NCBI RefSeq assembly: GCF_900496995.4
Contig: NC_044023.1
Span: forward strand, 22,824,453-22,888,452
Reading direction: 5' to 3'
DNA from: Aquila chrysaetos chrysaetos
Lineage: Eukaryota > Chordata > Aves > Accipitriformes > Accipitridae
Length of the DNA stretch: 64,000 bases
In this document: positions 37,713 to 50,419 of the stretch, in pieces
Position numbering within the stretch: position 1 is the stretch's first letter
Layout: the number at the start of each line of letters is the position of its first letter
The notes under the pieces: model-generated
Databases searched by the model: none
What the model saw: only the letters and a program-made list of their open reading frames with translations
Told to the model about the DNA's origin: nothing
Program-made: the position numbers and the translations under genes

Positions 37713-37740
37713 CCCCCCCCCCCCCCAAAAAAAAAAAAAA
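37713..37740 (+). repeat. C14A14 compound homopolymer
   Basis: Fourteen C directly followed by fourteen A. It lies 1.16 kb from an almost exactly complementary T14G13 tract in the same intron. Confidence 0.9.
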
Positions 37741-37965
37741 CCCAAAACTGTACTGGGTAAAGCAGTTTGGTTGGTTGGTTTAATTCCAAGCTAACCAAAA
37801 AAAGGCTTTAAGAACATTAGGTATTGCTCCTCCTTAAATTGCATGAAACCCCTTAGCAAGCGTCCAGGCTGCCAGAAAACTCTGTCAGAAGATCATTTCA
37901 TTGTCAAGTCAGGTACATTCAGAGGAAAGATCAATACAAAAATACCACAGGCCTTTTCACATTAC

Positions 37966-38025
37966 CTTGTGGCACATATAGGATCCACCCTTCTTCACTC
38001 TGTCCGTCCCAGATGAGGGCCCTTT
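37966..38025 (-). CDS. SUMF1: SUMF1 exon 8
   Basis: Sixty bases, phase 0 at both ends, encoding 20 residues that correspond to human 319-338. The sequence runs Lys-Gly-Pro to Met-Cys-His-Lys. The motif Lys-Lys-Gly-Gly-Ser-Tyr-Met-Cys carries the serine and cysteine equivalent to human Ser333 and Cys336 (Cys codon 37974-37972), one half of the redox-active cysteine pair. The partner, Cys341, is in exon 9, so the active site spans this junction. The acceptor is TTCTCCACAG and the donor CACAAG|GTAATG. Being 60 bases and in phase, its skipping would keep the frame but remove a catalytic cysteine. A human isoform lacking the equivalent segment is known to me from databases. Confidence 0.95.
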
Positions 38026-41000
38026 CTGTGGAGAAGAGGACACTGGTTAGTATTCAAGGAAAAACAATTGCTAATTACAGAGTAAAGGTAAAAAGCTGTA
38101 AGAATAGGGAGATGGATAAGGAGTAGCCATAAATATTCAAAGTAAACAAATTTCAGCTGTGTCTATCTGAACCAGAAAGCTTGAAATAATTAGGTTGTAA
38201 AAGACTTGCAGACAGGTGAGAGTAATTGTTCTCCCTCCCCACTGCTGCAAATATTTAACATTGGAGCTGCTGCCCACTACCCAAGAGCACACTGTGCTTT
38301 GTTTCTCTAAAGCACCTGGTAATACACTGTAAAAAGCACAGTGGCAATCATGAGAGAGTACTGATCTTTGAAAACAGATCTGTTTCTGTAGTTTTCAGAT
38401 GTTTCCTAGCAGGAGATTAGGAAGTTTTCACACACCAGCCTGCACATGTAGTGAAATCTGTGATTCTCATCAGTTCCACTGCTATGACACAAACCCAGAC
38501 ACCTGTGAGCCTCCAACAGGAACACGGAGAACTTCCACTTTCCTGAATGCAGTTACACTGTTTGGTGGCCAGTTGCGACGAGGGGCTGTAATGCCCAATG
38601 TTTGGTGCTTATTCTCTTTCCAGGCCAAAATCCAGTCTGAAACACAAGTTAGTGACTGTGCTGCAAGGCATTCTGTATCATCTCTCAGTCAGAGTGTACT
38701 AAATTCATTATTATGTGGGATCATGACAGCTAAGGAGGTCTGCAGAAAGCACTGCACTTAGGAGCAACAATTTTGTAATTGTGTGTACATTTGCAGTGTA
38801 ATGTATGTGATTTATTTGAACTGCTTGTGAAATTGGCCCTAGAATTGATTTAACAAGGTTATTCCACTCTTCTTTTTCAATTCCACTTCCAAAGGATGGC
38901 CTAATGGTTCAAGGAAAAAGCTAGGCTTCCTTAATAACACACTATTTTACTAGCTTTGATGCATATTTACTACGCAAGTGAACAATTCTCCCACTTCATT
39001 CCTTTTAGCTGTGAAAGTTACTACTGCACTCATCTCATGCTTAGACACTACTGCTATGATTCATGTTTCCACTGTTGATACCAAATATTTTTACATGCTT
39101 TCTACACTCCACGTGCATTGAGGAACTACTTTTAAGAAGGAGCCACAAGAATATCTGTCTTATAGAAGGGACAAACAAGATCAAGAAAATAAATTGTGTT
39201 TTATTAGTTAACTGGCAAGCCTAGCCTAGAAGTTAGTACTGCCACTAAGAATCCTCTCAAAGTTGTAAGATTTGCACATATTTCTATTTCTGTACATGTT
39301 ACACTAGCATGCAACAGAAGTGTTTTCTTATCATGTACAAGCCTCCAATAAAGAATTTTTCACTGAACTTGAGGTACAAGCTGTTTCTTCACTGGTTGGT
39401 AGGGTGTGTAAATCAAGTCTGTATTTCTAGACATAACGTTATCAGAAGAATTTGTGGAATACAGGAAGAAAAAAAGAGCTGTGATATTCTCCAGATCCCT
39501 GCATTTTCTGCTAAGACCATTACCTATATCAAAAAAATACAGGTTACAAGGAAGTCATCAGCCCAGTTTTTACTGGCTTTTTACCAGGAGGAAAAAGTTT
39601 TTTGCCAGTTAGGAAAAAAAGAATTCATTGCTACAGAGTATGTAAGTGATACCAAATAGTACCATAAAAAAGCACCATTAACAGGTTAAAAACTTACAAC
39701 TGCTGAAAAAGAAGTTCTGCTAATTATTTTGTCTCCTCCTGTCCAGCAGCCAGCCATGTATCCTGGCAAAGCCTTAACAACAACGCCTTGACCAATATAA
39801 AAGCAGTCACCAAAGAAAATTTCACTTCTGTACTATCTCCTGAATCCAGGAATAATTTCCCTTTAAGAAGTAGGCCCCTAGAAAGGGGATTTCACAGGGA
39901 AAGATGCCTCTCCAGATTTTCTCAGTGACTGCTGATTTGACCAGTTTGCTTACACCTGGTCATCACACCATCCTACCCTGTATCAGGGGTGTAGTTGTCT
40001 CCCACCCAGCTCCTGCATTACCAGAGGTGAAGTTCTAGAAGAATCTGCAAGACAAGTATTTGTAACACTGAATATAAATCACAGGGACTGTAAGAAAACC
40101 CTGAAAGTTGATGCTGGTACTACAGAAGCTACTGACTGCATCCACTGAGATTGACTGCTTTGCGAGTCTTCATATCCAAAGCTTACCATACTCAAACTTC
40201 AGCAGCTTCACAATTATTGCAAAAGTTTATATGAGATATGCAAAAAAGAATTTGGCCTACTACTGCATTAAATACCCTACAAATACTCAAGGAAAACCAC
40301 ACCCAGAGGCAGTGTCCGCTCCTTTCCGAGCCTGGGTGCTCCTCCACAGGACAGGCTTACTCCATTTCCAAGGTCTCTGGAAGTTGTCTTCACAAAACTT
40401 GCATGTGGATGCACAGATCCCCACTCTAAGATAAGCCACTAACAAGCACAATCAACTCAAACAGCCTGTTAATCTCATTTTAAGGGAAGCCAGGGTAGAG
40501 CCAGCGGGAAGAAAAAACTGACCTAAAAAAAAGTTACATGAGAACAAGACAAAACAGAGAACAATGGGGCTGTTAAGCAGGATTTCCCATTAAGAACTGT
40601 AATGCAAATACTGAGCAGCAATCTTTGCTATTAGCTCCAAAGTAATTTTTATAAATTAAGAAGAACATGCTAATTTAGGATTAGAAGGTTTCTCATCCAA
40701 CCATAAGACTATTGTATGTTTCAGCAATTATACAGGGATAACATATACTGAAGCACCATGTGAACCAAAGTAAATGGTAATTGCATAAGCTCTTTTTATT
40801 AATTACAAATATCTTCTGCTAGGCAAAAACTGAGCAAAGATAATTTGGTAACAGAAAAACAAGTTATATTGAAAACCCCCAGCCTCTGAAGCAGGATTAC
40901 AGCACTGAAACACTTTACCACCTGCAAAAATCTGATACAGTGTTCTCCGATAATCTATTCTATTACAAAACACTTGAAAATCACTGAAGGTAAAGAGTTT

Positions 41001-43168
41001 ATCATAGAACAACTGGTGAAGTTCTTGGGAAAGCAGAAAATCACTAGACATTAGTTGGAGAAACAATCTCTGCCCGTTTGACAACTGTCTACAGGCTACA
41101 TTTAATTCTCTTGCTGTTGGTATTTCCCTGTCATGCTCTGCAATTTAGCAAAGGAAAAGATAAAAGAAGTTGGGTTAACCAGCTTTCCCTACAGTTGTAT
41201 CCAGCTACTTGCATATGTACTAAATCAAGTGCACAAATAACTGTATGCAAGAGACCAACTGGACTGATACCTTTCTCAGCTCATGACTGCACTCAAATTA
41301 AGGGAGGTTAAGAGAACCACAAAGCCTCAAAAGGTAGAGCACAGTTAATTCAGTTCTCCTTCCCAGTATTAAAAATGCAGCTTACAAAAACTTCCAGTCT
41401 CATTTGAAGGCTATTGTGGAGTTAAAATTGGAACCACAACATTGAACATAGCAGGCAGTGATTATGCTTTCATTTCATATGTAGCTCAGCTTCTCTATAA
41501 AAGGCACCATGTTATCACCACGGTCTCTAGCAAAGCCATGTGGGCTGATCTGAAAGCAACCAAAACTAAGTGAGAAAGACATTCTTGTTCCAGACTGATG
41601 AGCATCACCGTTTACACTGCTTTGTCCTTTTGTACAACAGGTTTGTCTGCCCGAGGAGAACATGGTGTTGGAATCCAGTCTTGCGTTTCCTTCCTCTAAT
41701 GGTTTGCTTTTGCATCCTGTGCGAGCCCCCTACTTAGCGCTACAGACCGAGGACTTCAAAGTCCCCCAGATGATCTGTCGGCATCCCCGCGGCCATGGGC
41801 GGTATTTGTATTCCTTTACTTCAGGAGCCCTTTACTACAGCTCCAGTAAGTTTGCAGCTCAGCACATGAAGTTCACATGAAGTTGAACGATTTTGTCCAG
41901 GTAGGTAGAAGGGTGCTGCAGCTCCTTGGTCTACCTGTAGCATGAACCATCTCTGTTATCCAAAACAAGGCCCCGATCCCAGCTCCAAACCAAGATAAAG
42001 GAAGAAGCCAAGTCCCTACAGACAGACTGGAATAAGAGATTTCAATTTCTTGAAAGGTGTTAAGAGCTAGATGTCCCTTACCAGCGACACCCTGCTTCTG
42101 ACACTGTACACAGGAGTTCCGTACACACCCTTCCGACCAGAGTCCTTTTCGCTGAGTGGTCTTCCTCCCACCTAAATCACTTGCTTAAGCTTGCTCTTGT
42201 TTTACAAAGAACATTAGCAGTCCTTACATCTGCAGATGTAGAAATGTAAACTCATTCCTGTCTGAGCGCTGGCTGCTTAGCGACTACTGAAGAAAACCCA
42301 ACCAAACCCCAAAAAACTTCACTGCTTTGTCTTCTACAGAACTACACAGACTTCAGGTATGGCATCCTGAAAAGCCAAGATCCCCCCCAGTCAGTAGCTT
42401 TTCTAAAATAACGCATGCATTTAACATACTTGGTAAAGTAAGAGCGTACAAACATTACCTAAGTTTGGCCAGACAACGTTACAGTTCAATATCACGTATT
42501 TCTTGTAATTAAGAAAAGGAGAAAGCCTGCAATGTTAGTATTTGCTCATGCGTGTATCTTCCTTATAGATAAAGGAAACCTGCTTTGATTGTGCTTACCC
42601 ATAATAAAAACTAATCAGAGCACAGCAATTAAGGTAACACCTGATTAAAACAAGCAAATCTTTGTTCCAAACAATATTGTTTTATGCCATTATCTGGAGA
42701 AGTGTACCATCTGATACTGAAGTGGAAGGAAGTTTGCTGCCCATATGTAGAGAGCCAGAGCTGTCCAGACTTTGATCCCAGATTTAAAGAACAGAATTTA
42801 CTGTATATTGGCAAGTTTATTTTGTAGTATAATGTTGTCACAGACATATTATAGGCTGATTGCATAATTACAAGTGCTTGTGCATTCAATTGCCAAAGCT
42901 TACAAGTAGGATTCTTCTTTAAAGAGTTATTAAAATACATCATAGAAGCTTTTTTTAAATTAAAAAGAAAGCTGTATTTATTTCATTACATCAAACAAAT
43001 GCTTTCTGAAGTTGCATCATAATTTTCTATGCACCAGCAGCTACATGGCCACTCTGTTTTGAGCTAAATCAGTTTTCAGAGAACTGCAGGTCATAAGAAA
43101 CTACACACTGTTTACAAAAAAAACCTGAGCCAGAAGTCACCACAATTAAAATGTCCCCATAAAGGAAT

Positions 43169-43204
43169 TGTGGTTTGATTGATTGATTGATCTCACACAC
43201 ACAC
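43169..43204 (+). repeat. Short (TTGA)n / (CA)n microsatellite
   Basis: About four TTGA/TGAT units are followed by a short CA run inside SUMF1 intron 7. Confidence 0.7.
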
Positions 43205-44067
43205 TTGGCTACTGTCTGCCAAATGATCATTTACATTTTTCAAACAAACAAACAAAAAACAACATGGTGCTTCCTAGTCCTGTCCTTCTGCACCAAATAG
43301 TATCTGCAATATGTACTGAAGAAATATTTTTTTGTGAGTTTGTCTTAAACTCTGGATTTATTTCCCACTCATGAAAAACATCAGTCCAGAAGCACTCACT
43401 TCTGACAACAGCAGTGTTCTGGCTTTTCACCCACTGCCAATACTGGAGAAGTTGAAGTATCAGTTTTACATTTTCTCAAGTGGATTTTATAATTCCCCCC
43501 CAAACTCAGTTTGACCACATAAAAAACACTTCGCCTACATGATTAAGACATGCTGCGAGACTGTCTTTGTACTGCTACGTGGCCCCATTCTGTGCAACTC
43601 CAAGATGTCTTCAAGTGCAGGCAACATAATTTCAGAGAGCAGCAGCAAGACAGCTAGCTCCTGGATCTCCTGGCAGTCGCTCAAGTGAAGAATCCCTTAA
43701 GAACGGAGCCCCAGAATGCACAACGTGCACTGGAGAACAGCCGTGGTAGATACAGCCTGTGAAATATATTCACCTGATTCGTGTCAATATAAAACAATGC
43801 TAGGGAAGCATGGTGAAATGTGACCCTCTCTGCATATGTAATCTTTAACCGTTTTGCTTGATCTTGTATAACCGTAGGCCTAAGGGAAGTAGGAGAGTAT
43901 GCATATAGTTCTTGCTTCCTGCAAAAGCCATATAACAGTAGGGAATTACAAAAGTTGGAAACGAAATAAAATCAGACATCAAGTAGAAATTGAAAAATAC
44001 TTTACACGGTCTCTTGGAAGTAGTGGAATCTTACAGTTGCAAAAGAATTTGCAAAGGTTTAAAGAAA

Positions 44068-44079
44068 GGGGGGGGGGGG
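44068..44079 (+). repeat. G12 homopolymer
   Basis: Twelve consecutive G, 38 bases upstream of the solo LTR. Confidence 0.85.
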
Positions 44080-44112
44080 ATTGATATAGAGAACAAACTG
44101 CTTATTGCTTAA

Positions 44113-44788
44113 TGATTGTCTCTCTGTAACTTTACATACCCAGGACTGGTGTTTGTCAAGGATTAAGCCTGTCAGAGACTGGTACTTGGGAATGATGAGC
44201 AAGAAGGAACCAAGAGCGATCACAAGACTTAATTAAGTGTTCGATGAATTTACGATCTTGTTAAGAAAGCACAAGTAGAGGCCTTGCTTGAATAGATAAG
44301 GCCGGAAAAGATAAGAACTCCTGCCTTTTGTTCCCATCCTTGTAGATAATTTAGCTTAAACTAACCATGTGGTGCTATACCACTAATGAGAACTTAGATA
44401 ATAAGAACACTAACAAGCACGAAGGTATCAAAACATGTAAAGGACCATACTGCGCAGAATCACCTGAGGAGGGTCAAATAGCGGACAAGTGAGGAAGACT
44501 ATGGAAGACCACCAGAGGACTCCTGAAGACCACCAGAGGCCTTCAATGCGCCTGCGTAAAGGACATCTGCATATGCTAATAGTTTCCCGGAAAAACTAAT
44601 GAATATGTATAAAATTTCTCAGAAATCTAGCGAATATGTATGTAGAACCTGTACTTAACCTGCACAATTAGACCCGACAGGGTGTGCCTCGGTAGAGCAG
44701 AGGCTCCCGGTGCACCCAGCGCTGTTTGCTTGCCTCTATTCATGTAATAAATTGTAAACTTTAATTAGAATCCTGTTTTGGACATGAT
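44113..44788 (+). repeat. 4-bp target-site duplication (TGAT) flanking the LTR
   Basis: TGAT at 44113-44116 immediately precedes the LTR start, and TGAT at 44785-44788 immediately follows its end. A 4-bp duplication is typical of class I (gamma/epsilon-like) integrations. With only four bases, chance agreement cannot be fully excluded, but the TGTC/GACA ends independently set the same borders. Confidence 0.6.
44117..44784 (+). mobile_element. Solo LTR of an endogenous retrovirus
   Basis: This 668-bp element starts TGTC and ends GACA, the short inverted ends expected of an LTR. It has a TATAAAA box at 44608-44614, a C+G-rich R-like segment with a CCCGGTGCACC word near 44707, and AATAAA at 44746-44751 about 38 bases before the 3' border. 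No internal retroviral coding region lies on either side, so it is a solo LTR left by recombination between two LTRs. It lies in SUMF1 intron 7, in the orientation opposite to the gene. The promoter and poly(A) words look intact, suggesting moderate age. The family is not identified. Confidence 0.8.
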
Positions 44789-45924
44789 CATTTTTCACAC
44801 AGCCTGGCACCATAGATCTAAATGCACGACAAAAATCTGTTTAGAAAGGCTTTTGGTGGTTACTGAACACACAATAGAGACAAGAACTACGCTGAGAGGA
44901 GAAGGGAAGTTGGAAGAACAGGTCACAATTGAGACACACTATTCCACTTGAAATTCAGAAAATTTAGAGGTTTTTTCCATTTCCACATGTAAAAGTTTTC
45001 CACAGACAGCTATTTTAGATTTGGCTTATCCTGGTTTGTTCTGGATTCCTGATAACATGGGATTTCCTCTGGACTATCCTGTTGCACGAAGTGAATGTTA
45101 CCAGCTTGGATGCTTCCTATTTTTTTTTCTGCAAGAGTAACACAGGAATCATGTGTTTCATATCTCACACAAAATCGAGAGACCATTCACTGTGTTCCAG
45201 ATGACAAATGAGGTTATTCGCTATATACAATTTGTTACTTAAAACCCCTACAAATATAATAATGTTTATTTGCTTTCACAGCTAGTCTAAGTACAGTACA
45301 CTAATCTCCACTGATCCTGTATGCTCATAAAATGGGGAGACTTTCATTTGCTTAAGTCAAAAATGAGCAAAAACATTTGCAGCTGGCTGCACAAGCCGAT
45401 GAGAAGTAGAATTCAAAATAAAAGCCACTTGCTCCTTATGTTTTGAACAAGCCGCTACTACCATACAAATAAGTGTCTGGACTGGAATAGTTGAAGAGTT
45501 ATACTAATGCTATACTAATGCTCTGCTCTTAAAAGTTACATCCATAGCATATTATGATACCTTTCAATGCCACTAACTTTGGAAGTTCTGGCTGCATCCC
45601 CAAAACCCCACTATTGCCAACAGCATCCAGTGTTCCTGGCACTCCACAGCTTATAATTTCAAGGACACAGTACCAAGCTCTGCATTCTATATACTTCTTC
45701 AGCTGCAAAAAAAAAAATCTTTCAAGTTTTTTTATTTGGCTTCAATACTTAACTGCACAGGTCCTACACCTGGTGAAGAAGAGGAAAAACATTGTTTGGT
45801 CCGTTGTTAGAGCACAAATTAAATCTGACACCTTAAAAAAGTGGCAAACAACTTACAAAGCACTTTCAGGTGTCCCAGTTTATTTTTGCTCTTGGTAATT
45901 ATTTGTCAATGCAAGCCAATCAAT

Positions 45925-45945
45925 GGGGGGGGGGGGGGGGGGGGG
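45925..45945 (+). repeat. G21 homopolymer
   Basis: Twenty-one consecutive G in SUMF1 intron 7. In the transcribed (minus-sense) RNA this is a C run, and the DNA + strand could form quadruplexes. The exact length may be affected by sequencing. Confidence 0.85.
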
Positions 45946-48900
45946 CGGAACCAGTGTGCAAAATTCTATACATTGCTTGTAACCAATCCACAGTATACCC
46001 AAAATCTCTCCAGTACTAGAAAACTGCTTTGAAGATTTCAGTTGTTAAACTAAATATGTTAAAAAACTTTCACTAAGCTCTGACCCTCTAGAAGAATTCC
46101 TACTCTTTTAGGCAGAAAGAACACATCCTATATATAGGTTATGCTGACTTGTACTCTGGAGAGACTTAAGAGATTGGCTCTGATAGATATGGTGCTAATC
46201 ATTTTTAATGTCTCAGAAGATACTGCAGCCTGGCTATTTTGGGACACCTTTTCACATTATGAGATACGGTTTCCTTATCCATTTAATCAGAAAAACCCTT
46301 TGGAATTCACTTTGAAGTGCTCTGCCTCAGACACTAGATTCTGACAATTAGTTTCCAACTGAAAAAAAAACCTAAAAGCATCATTGTTAACACGTAATTT
46401 TTAAAAACTTTCTGAAGTGTCTGCAAAATGTTTGTGCTGAATTTAAAAACCTAAACAAACTCATAGCCACTTAACAGAGAGCAGAAATCACAGGACACTG
46501 GTTTCTCACCATCACCTTAATTCAGCACCGAAGCACTGCTGCATTGACATTATTAACACAAAAGTGTATCATTTAAGTCAGTCATTCTAATGGAGGTGCA
46601 CCACTGCAATACTTAAGATGACAGATATTTTTTTTTTCCCAACCATCATACGACAGTAGCTGTAGTTCAGCAAAATACACAATTCTAGCTAGCTGGATTT
46701 TGTGCAACTTGGACAAGTTGGGAAGGCTGACATGGGCACAGAAAACTATTTTTCTTTATAAAATAAAATAAGATGAAGTTAACTAGCACCAATGGCAGGG
46801 AATGCATTAGCTGAAAGCTACAGTTTGGATGAAGACTCCTGGAGATACTTTCCATTATTACCACAGTAACTTCCACATAAATTAGTTGTTTCATGCCTTG
46901 AGCCTATAAAAGCCAGTCATCTTACATGAAAAAAAAAAAGCTCTAAGACTTTGCCAGTGATGACACAGAGCCTTTAACAGTTTAAACAAATAATGCACAT
47001 TACTAACCTACAGACAAAAACAAACAAAAAACTGTAGAACATGTCTAGGTGAAATAGACCTGAGATCTGTGACTTTTAAGTTCTATATACACACAGCATC
47101 AGAAGTGTTTCTGTTCTCCAGACTCAGCCTAGTTACTCTATTTTTGCTTCCCAGTGTTGCCACTTCTTGCCAAGGAAGAAGACTGCCAGAGAGCCGTGCG
47201 CTTCTCCCTGCCCCGTGGGGTCACCGCAGGAGCAAGCAGCCAGAACTGAAGTAGCTGTCAGCCTGAGAACCAGAAGAAAGCACAAGGACCGCTGCAGGAT
47301 GCCACCAGCTGCCAGACTTGTGTGCTTTCCCCGGGACGCAGGTGCCGTCGGTCTCTGCAAGGGGTCCTTCCCCTCCACCCCGATTTCGGCAGCACATGCA
47401 GGTCACTGTGCTTTGGTTCCAGGCACCGAAGCTTCAGTAGGGAGAGGGGTAAAGTCGGAGTTTCCTGGTACAAACCAGGGTGACCACACAGTCGGGAATG
47501 GAAAGCTCAGCCTTGCTCTTTCTCCTCCTCCTACTCTGACTTGCGAGGCTGCAATCAAATCGATACTCTACTCTGATATGGGAAAGTTTGCTAGGTTTAT
47601 TGTTCTTCACTTTCACCTAAATTTACATTCTGCTAGCTACTCAAGACTTCATCTTTAGAAATGTTGCTCGTAAACTGGCCTTGCTTCCCCATTCAAAAGG
47701 TACAGGAAAAAAATTATCCTTAATTGCATATAAAAAACCCCCACCAGAATGGAAACAGAATTGCAAGACAGCAGATGTTTCTTTCCTAATCAATCAGTGT
47801 GCAAACAGGGAAAAAAAAATAATCTAAAGTATCAGCTTGAATGCTAAGTGTAAGTTCTATATAAATTTTAGCTATATGTGTATGCAAGCCATGAGTCAAT
47901 GTTAGAAAAAGACAGGTGTGTTTATACATTCAAGAGAATTAATGCAATACAGCTTTCCATTATTGCCGGATTACAGAACCTGGCAGAAAACTTTGACTAC
48001 TGTGAAATATTCAAATCACATCATATGTATTATTTGTGCAGTATGTGAGAAAAGCAGTAGATGGAGATACAACACGGCCAAGGTCCCAAAGGAAAAGGAG
48101 GTTCTTTAGCTGTTGGTAGACCACTAGACTGCCTACCAAAAAAATTAGAGGATAGTCCATCCTATTTTAAATCAAACAATGAAAAAAAGCTACAGTCCCA
48201 AGCATTTCAGTTACTTGGGAAGTTATATGTAGCACACTGTCCGACACATAGCTGAAGCCACTGGAGAGACCTGTAGTATATTTTACTGGGATACAAGTAA
48301 CTTGAAATTGGCCAACATGATTGGTATGGGTTCGGAGGTCTCTAGATGCTCCATCAGTGTGATGGAACTGCTAGTACAGATCTAGAGCAATCTAGACCCC
48401 AAGATGAGTCTGATTTCTCTTGCCAGACACATCCTCCTGGAAGAACAGCAGAATGTCAACCTCTGCAACATACACGACAGCAAAAAAAATTTAGCAAGTT
48501 CCTCAAGCTCTCAATTGCTGACTTCCCAGAAAGGCCTCCAATTATGCCTGGCATACCAAAGAAAGACTACACGTACCATAAGAGACCACAGCATGGGGAT
48601 ACTCAAATCCTGCAGCAAAGAGATAGCTCCTGCCCTGTGAGGTTTAATTGGTTTTCTCATTACAGATAACCGTGTCTGAACAAAACAAGCTCTGTGAGAA
48701 CAGAGCATTTCTCAGATTTAGTCATCCTGGATAAATGAGAGAGAAAGAGATGTAATACTGGAACTTGAATCTGCTGAGAGATACTGCATGAGAACCCCCA
48801 CATACGAAGCTTACCCTGCAGGACCTCTTTCTCTGCCTGCCACAAAGAAAACCAAATATTAACCTCTCAAAGCCTGGTAAGCTACTTCTCCCCATAAACA

Positions 48901-49349
48901 TCAGCTTTAGTACACATTGAATTCTAAATGAGCTAGTATAGGTCATGAAGATAACTCACAATGGTTTGTTCTCTAATGGTGGTGGGGCAAGTAGTACAGA
49001 TTGTAGCAACACAAACAAAATATCTTCCCTTTTTTTTTTTTTAAAGTAATTCCACTGCATTGGCAAATTCTTGATTTACGTAATAAGATGCCAGTTTGGA
49101 AGTATTCAACTGCTAACCAGTTGTGGAGGCCTGTCCAACAAAAAATAAATAAATAAAATTGCACTACAGCACTACAATTCCAGTGTTGATTACCTGTGGT
49201 GTGATAGTTCCTAATTCACCGCAACACAGAATGTCCCCCACCCGAGACACAGTAGAGAGAAGCAAAGAACAGTAGGTTTTCAAACAGCAACCAGACCAAA
49301 GTAGCAAGAGGGAATTCTATACTTCATGTGATGCCAATAAAATACTTAC

Positions 49350-49463
49350 AGGGTTGTGAACTTCATCTGTTGAATGATGAACAGCCCACCAGTCCGACGT
49401 CCATTCCCAGGCATTTCCTACAATGTTGTACAAGCCATATCCATTGGGAGGAAACGCAGTGAC
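49350..49463 (-). CDS. SUMF1: SUMF1 exon 7
   Basis: Encodes 38 residues in phase 0 (human 281-318), starting Val-Thr-Ala-Phe-Pro-Pro-Asn-Gly. It contains the family signature Asn-Ile-Val-Gly-Asn-Ala-Trp-Glu-Trp followed by Thr-Ser-Asp-Trp-Trp, part of the calcium-binding and core fold of the FGE/sulfatase-modifying-factor domain. The acceptor is TTGTATAG and the donor AACCCT|GTAAGT. It is separated from exon 8 by the largest intron in the window whose ends are both visible. Confidence 0.96.
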
Positions 49464-50419
49464 CTATACAAGATATAGAACACAAGTGCTGGTTCTGTAA
49501 ACCACTCAACATGAAATAAGGTTTTTAATCCTGAAGGCCAGTCTGCTGAAGGTACATGTGTCTTTACTAGGAGCTTCTGCCTTCATATCTCAAAAGCAGA
49601 CACCAAATTAGTAGTGCAGAACTATAACACTTCTATGTACTCCATTTAAATACAATAGAATGAAAGAAGGAACTATTATCATCCTCAATGTTCTCAGCAC
49701 CACATTTCCATTAGGGCACATATCTTCTCATTGGTTTTGGAGATTGATCCTCTAAACAGAGGCACTGTTTGACCAACAGACACAGACCCAAACGTCGCAT
49801 TAGTGATCTGACCTCCATGCCCATACTTACAACTTCCAGATTCGCCTTTCCATCAAAGGAAAGCAAGACTGGCTGTCAACTCATGCATATGCAAGACTGC
49901 TCTACCGATGAAACTTTTTGGACTTACTTTAACTACCATTTAATAATTCATTCACATTGTTGATTGCCTTTAAAATTCTACTCCATTGTTTGCTATACTA
50001 GACAGACTCAACCTTTCCAAAAAGGGAAGTTTCATTTCTTTTAAACTATTGCATGATTTTTGTGCCTCAGGAACAACTACCCAAAAAAAATGAGAGTTCA
50101 AAAAATTGTAATGCCAAAAGTGCAGGCAGAAAGTATTTCAGCTTCTGACTGTAAGCTGACTGGAAAGGGGGAAAAGAGGTCAGTCTGAGAGGAACTGAAA
50201 GTTAAAATGAAAATAATCTTTACTTTTCAATTAGTTTTTAAAAAGTGTCCCTTGGTAATACTCAAGCCTACAGTGAAATATACTGTAACTTTAAAAATCT
50301 AAAGGTGAAAGAGTACAGGAATGGAAAACAGCCATGGCTCATTGTGCTGAACACAGACCTCGGTTTTAGGAAGACTAAGTTCATTTCCATATGATTAATT
50401 CACTTAGACACATACTTAC
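49464..50419 (-). other. SUMF1 intron 6
   Basis: Intron of 956 bases, GTAAGT...TATAG. Ordinary AT-rich sequence with nothing else seen. Confidence 0.9.

Larger units (their letters stand above)
34978..37965 (-). other. SUMF1 intron 8
   Basis: Intron of 2,988 bases, GTAATG...CCGCAG in the gene sense. It contains a T14G13 tract at 36523-36549 and a C14A14 tract at 37713-37740, listed separately. A 159-codon + strand frame at 36278-36757 crosses the T/G tract and is low-complexity, not a gene. Confidence 0.85.
38026..49349 (-). other. SUMF1 intron 7
   Basis: Large intron of 11,324 bases. It contains the solo LTR (44117-44784), a G12 tract (44068-44079), a G21 tract (45925-45945), short TTGA and CA repeats at about 43169-43204, a possible cryptic exon on the opposite strand (41641-41845), and a moderately GC-rich patch at 47150-47500. 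No other gene is supported. Confidence 0.8.

Noticed and set aside
47167-47658. 163-codon + strand frame in a GC-rich patch of SUMF1 intron 7
   Set aside because: It resembles no known protein, several overlapping frames on the other strand are equally open, and composition explains the length.
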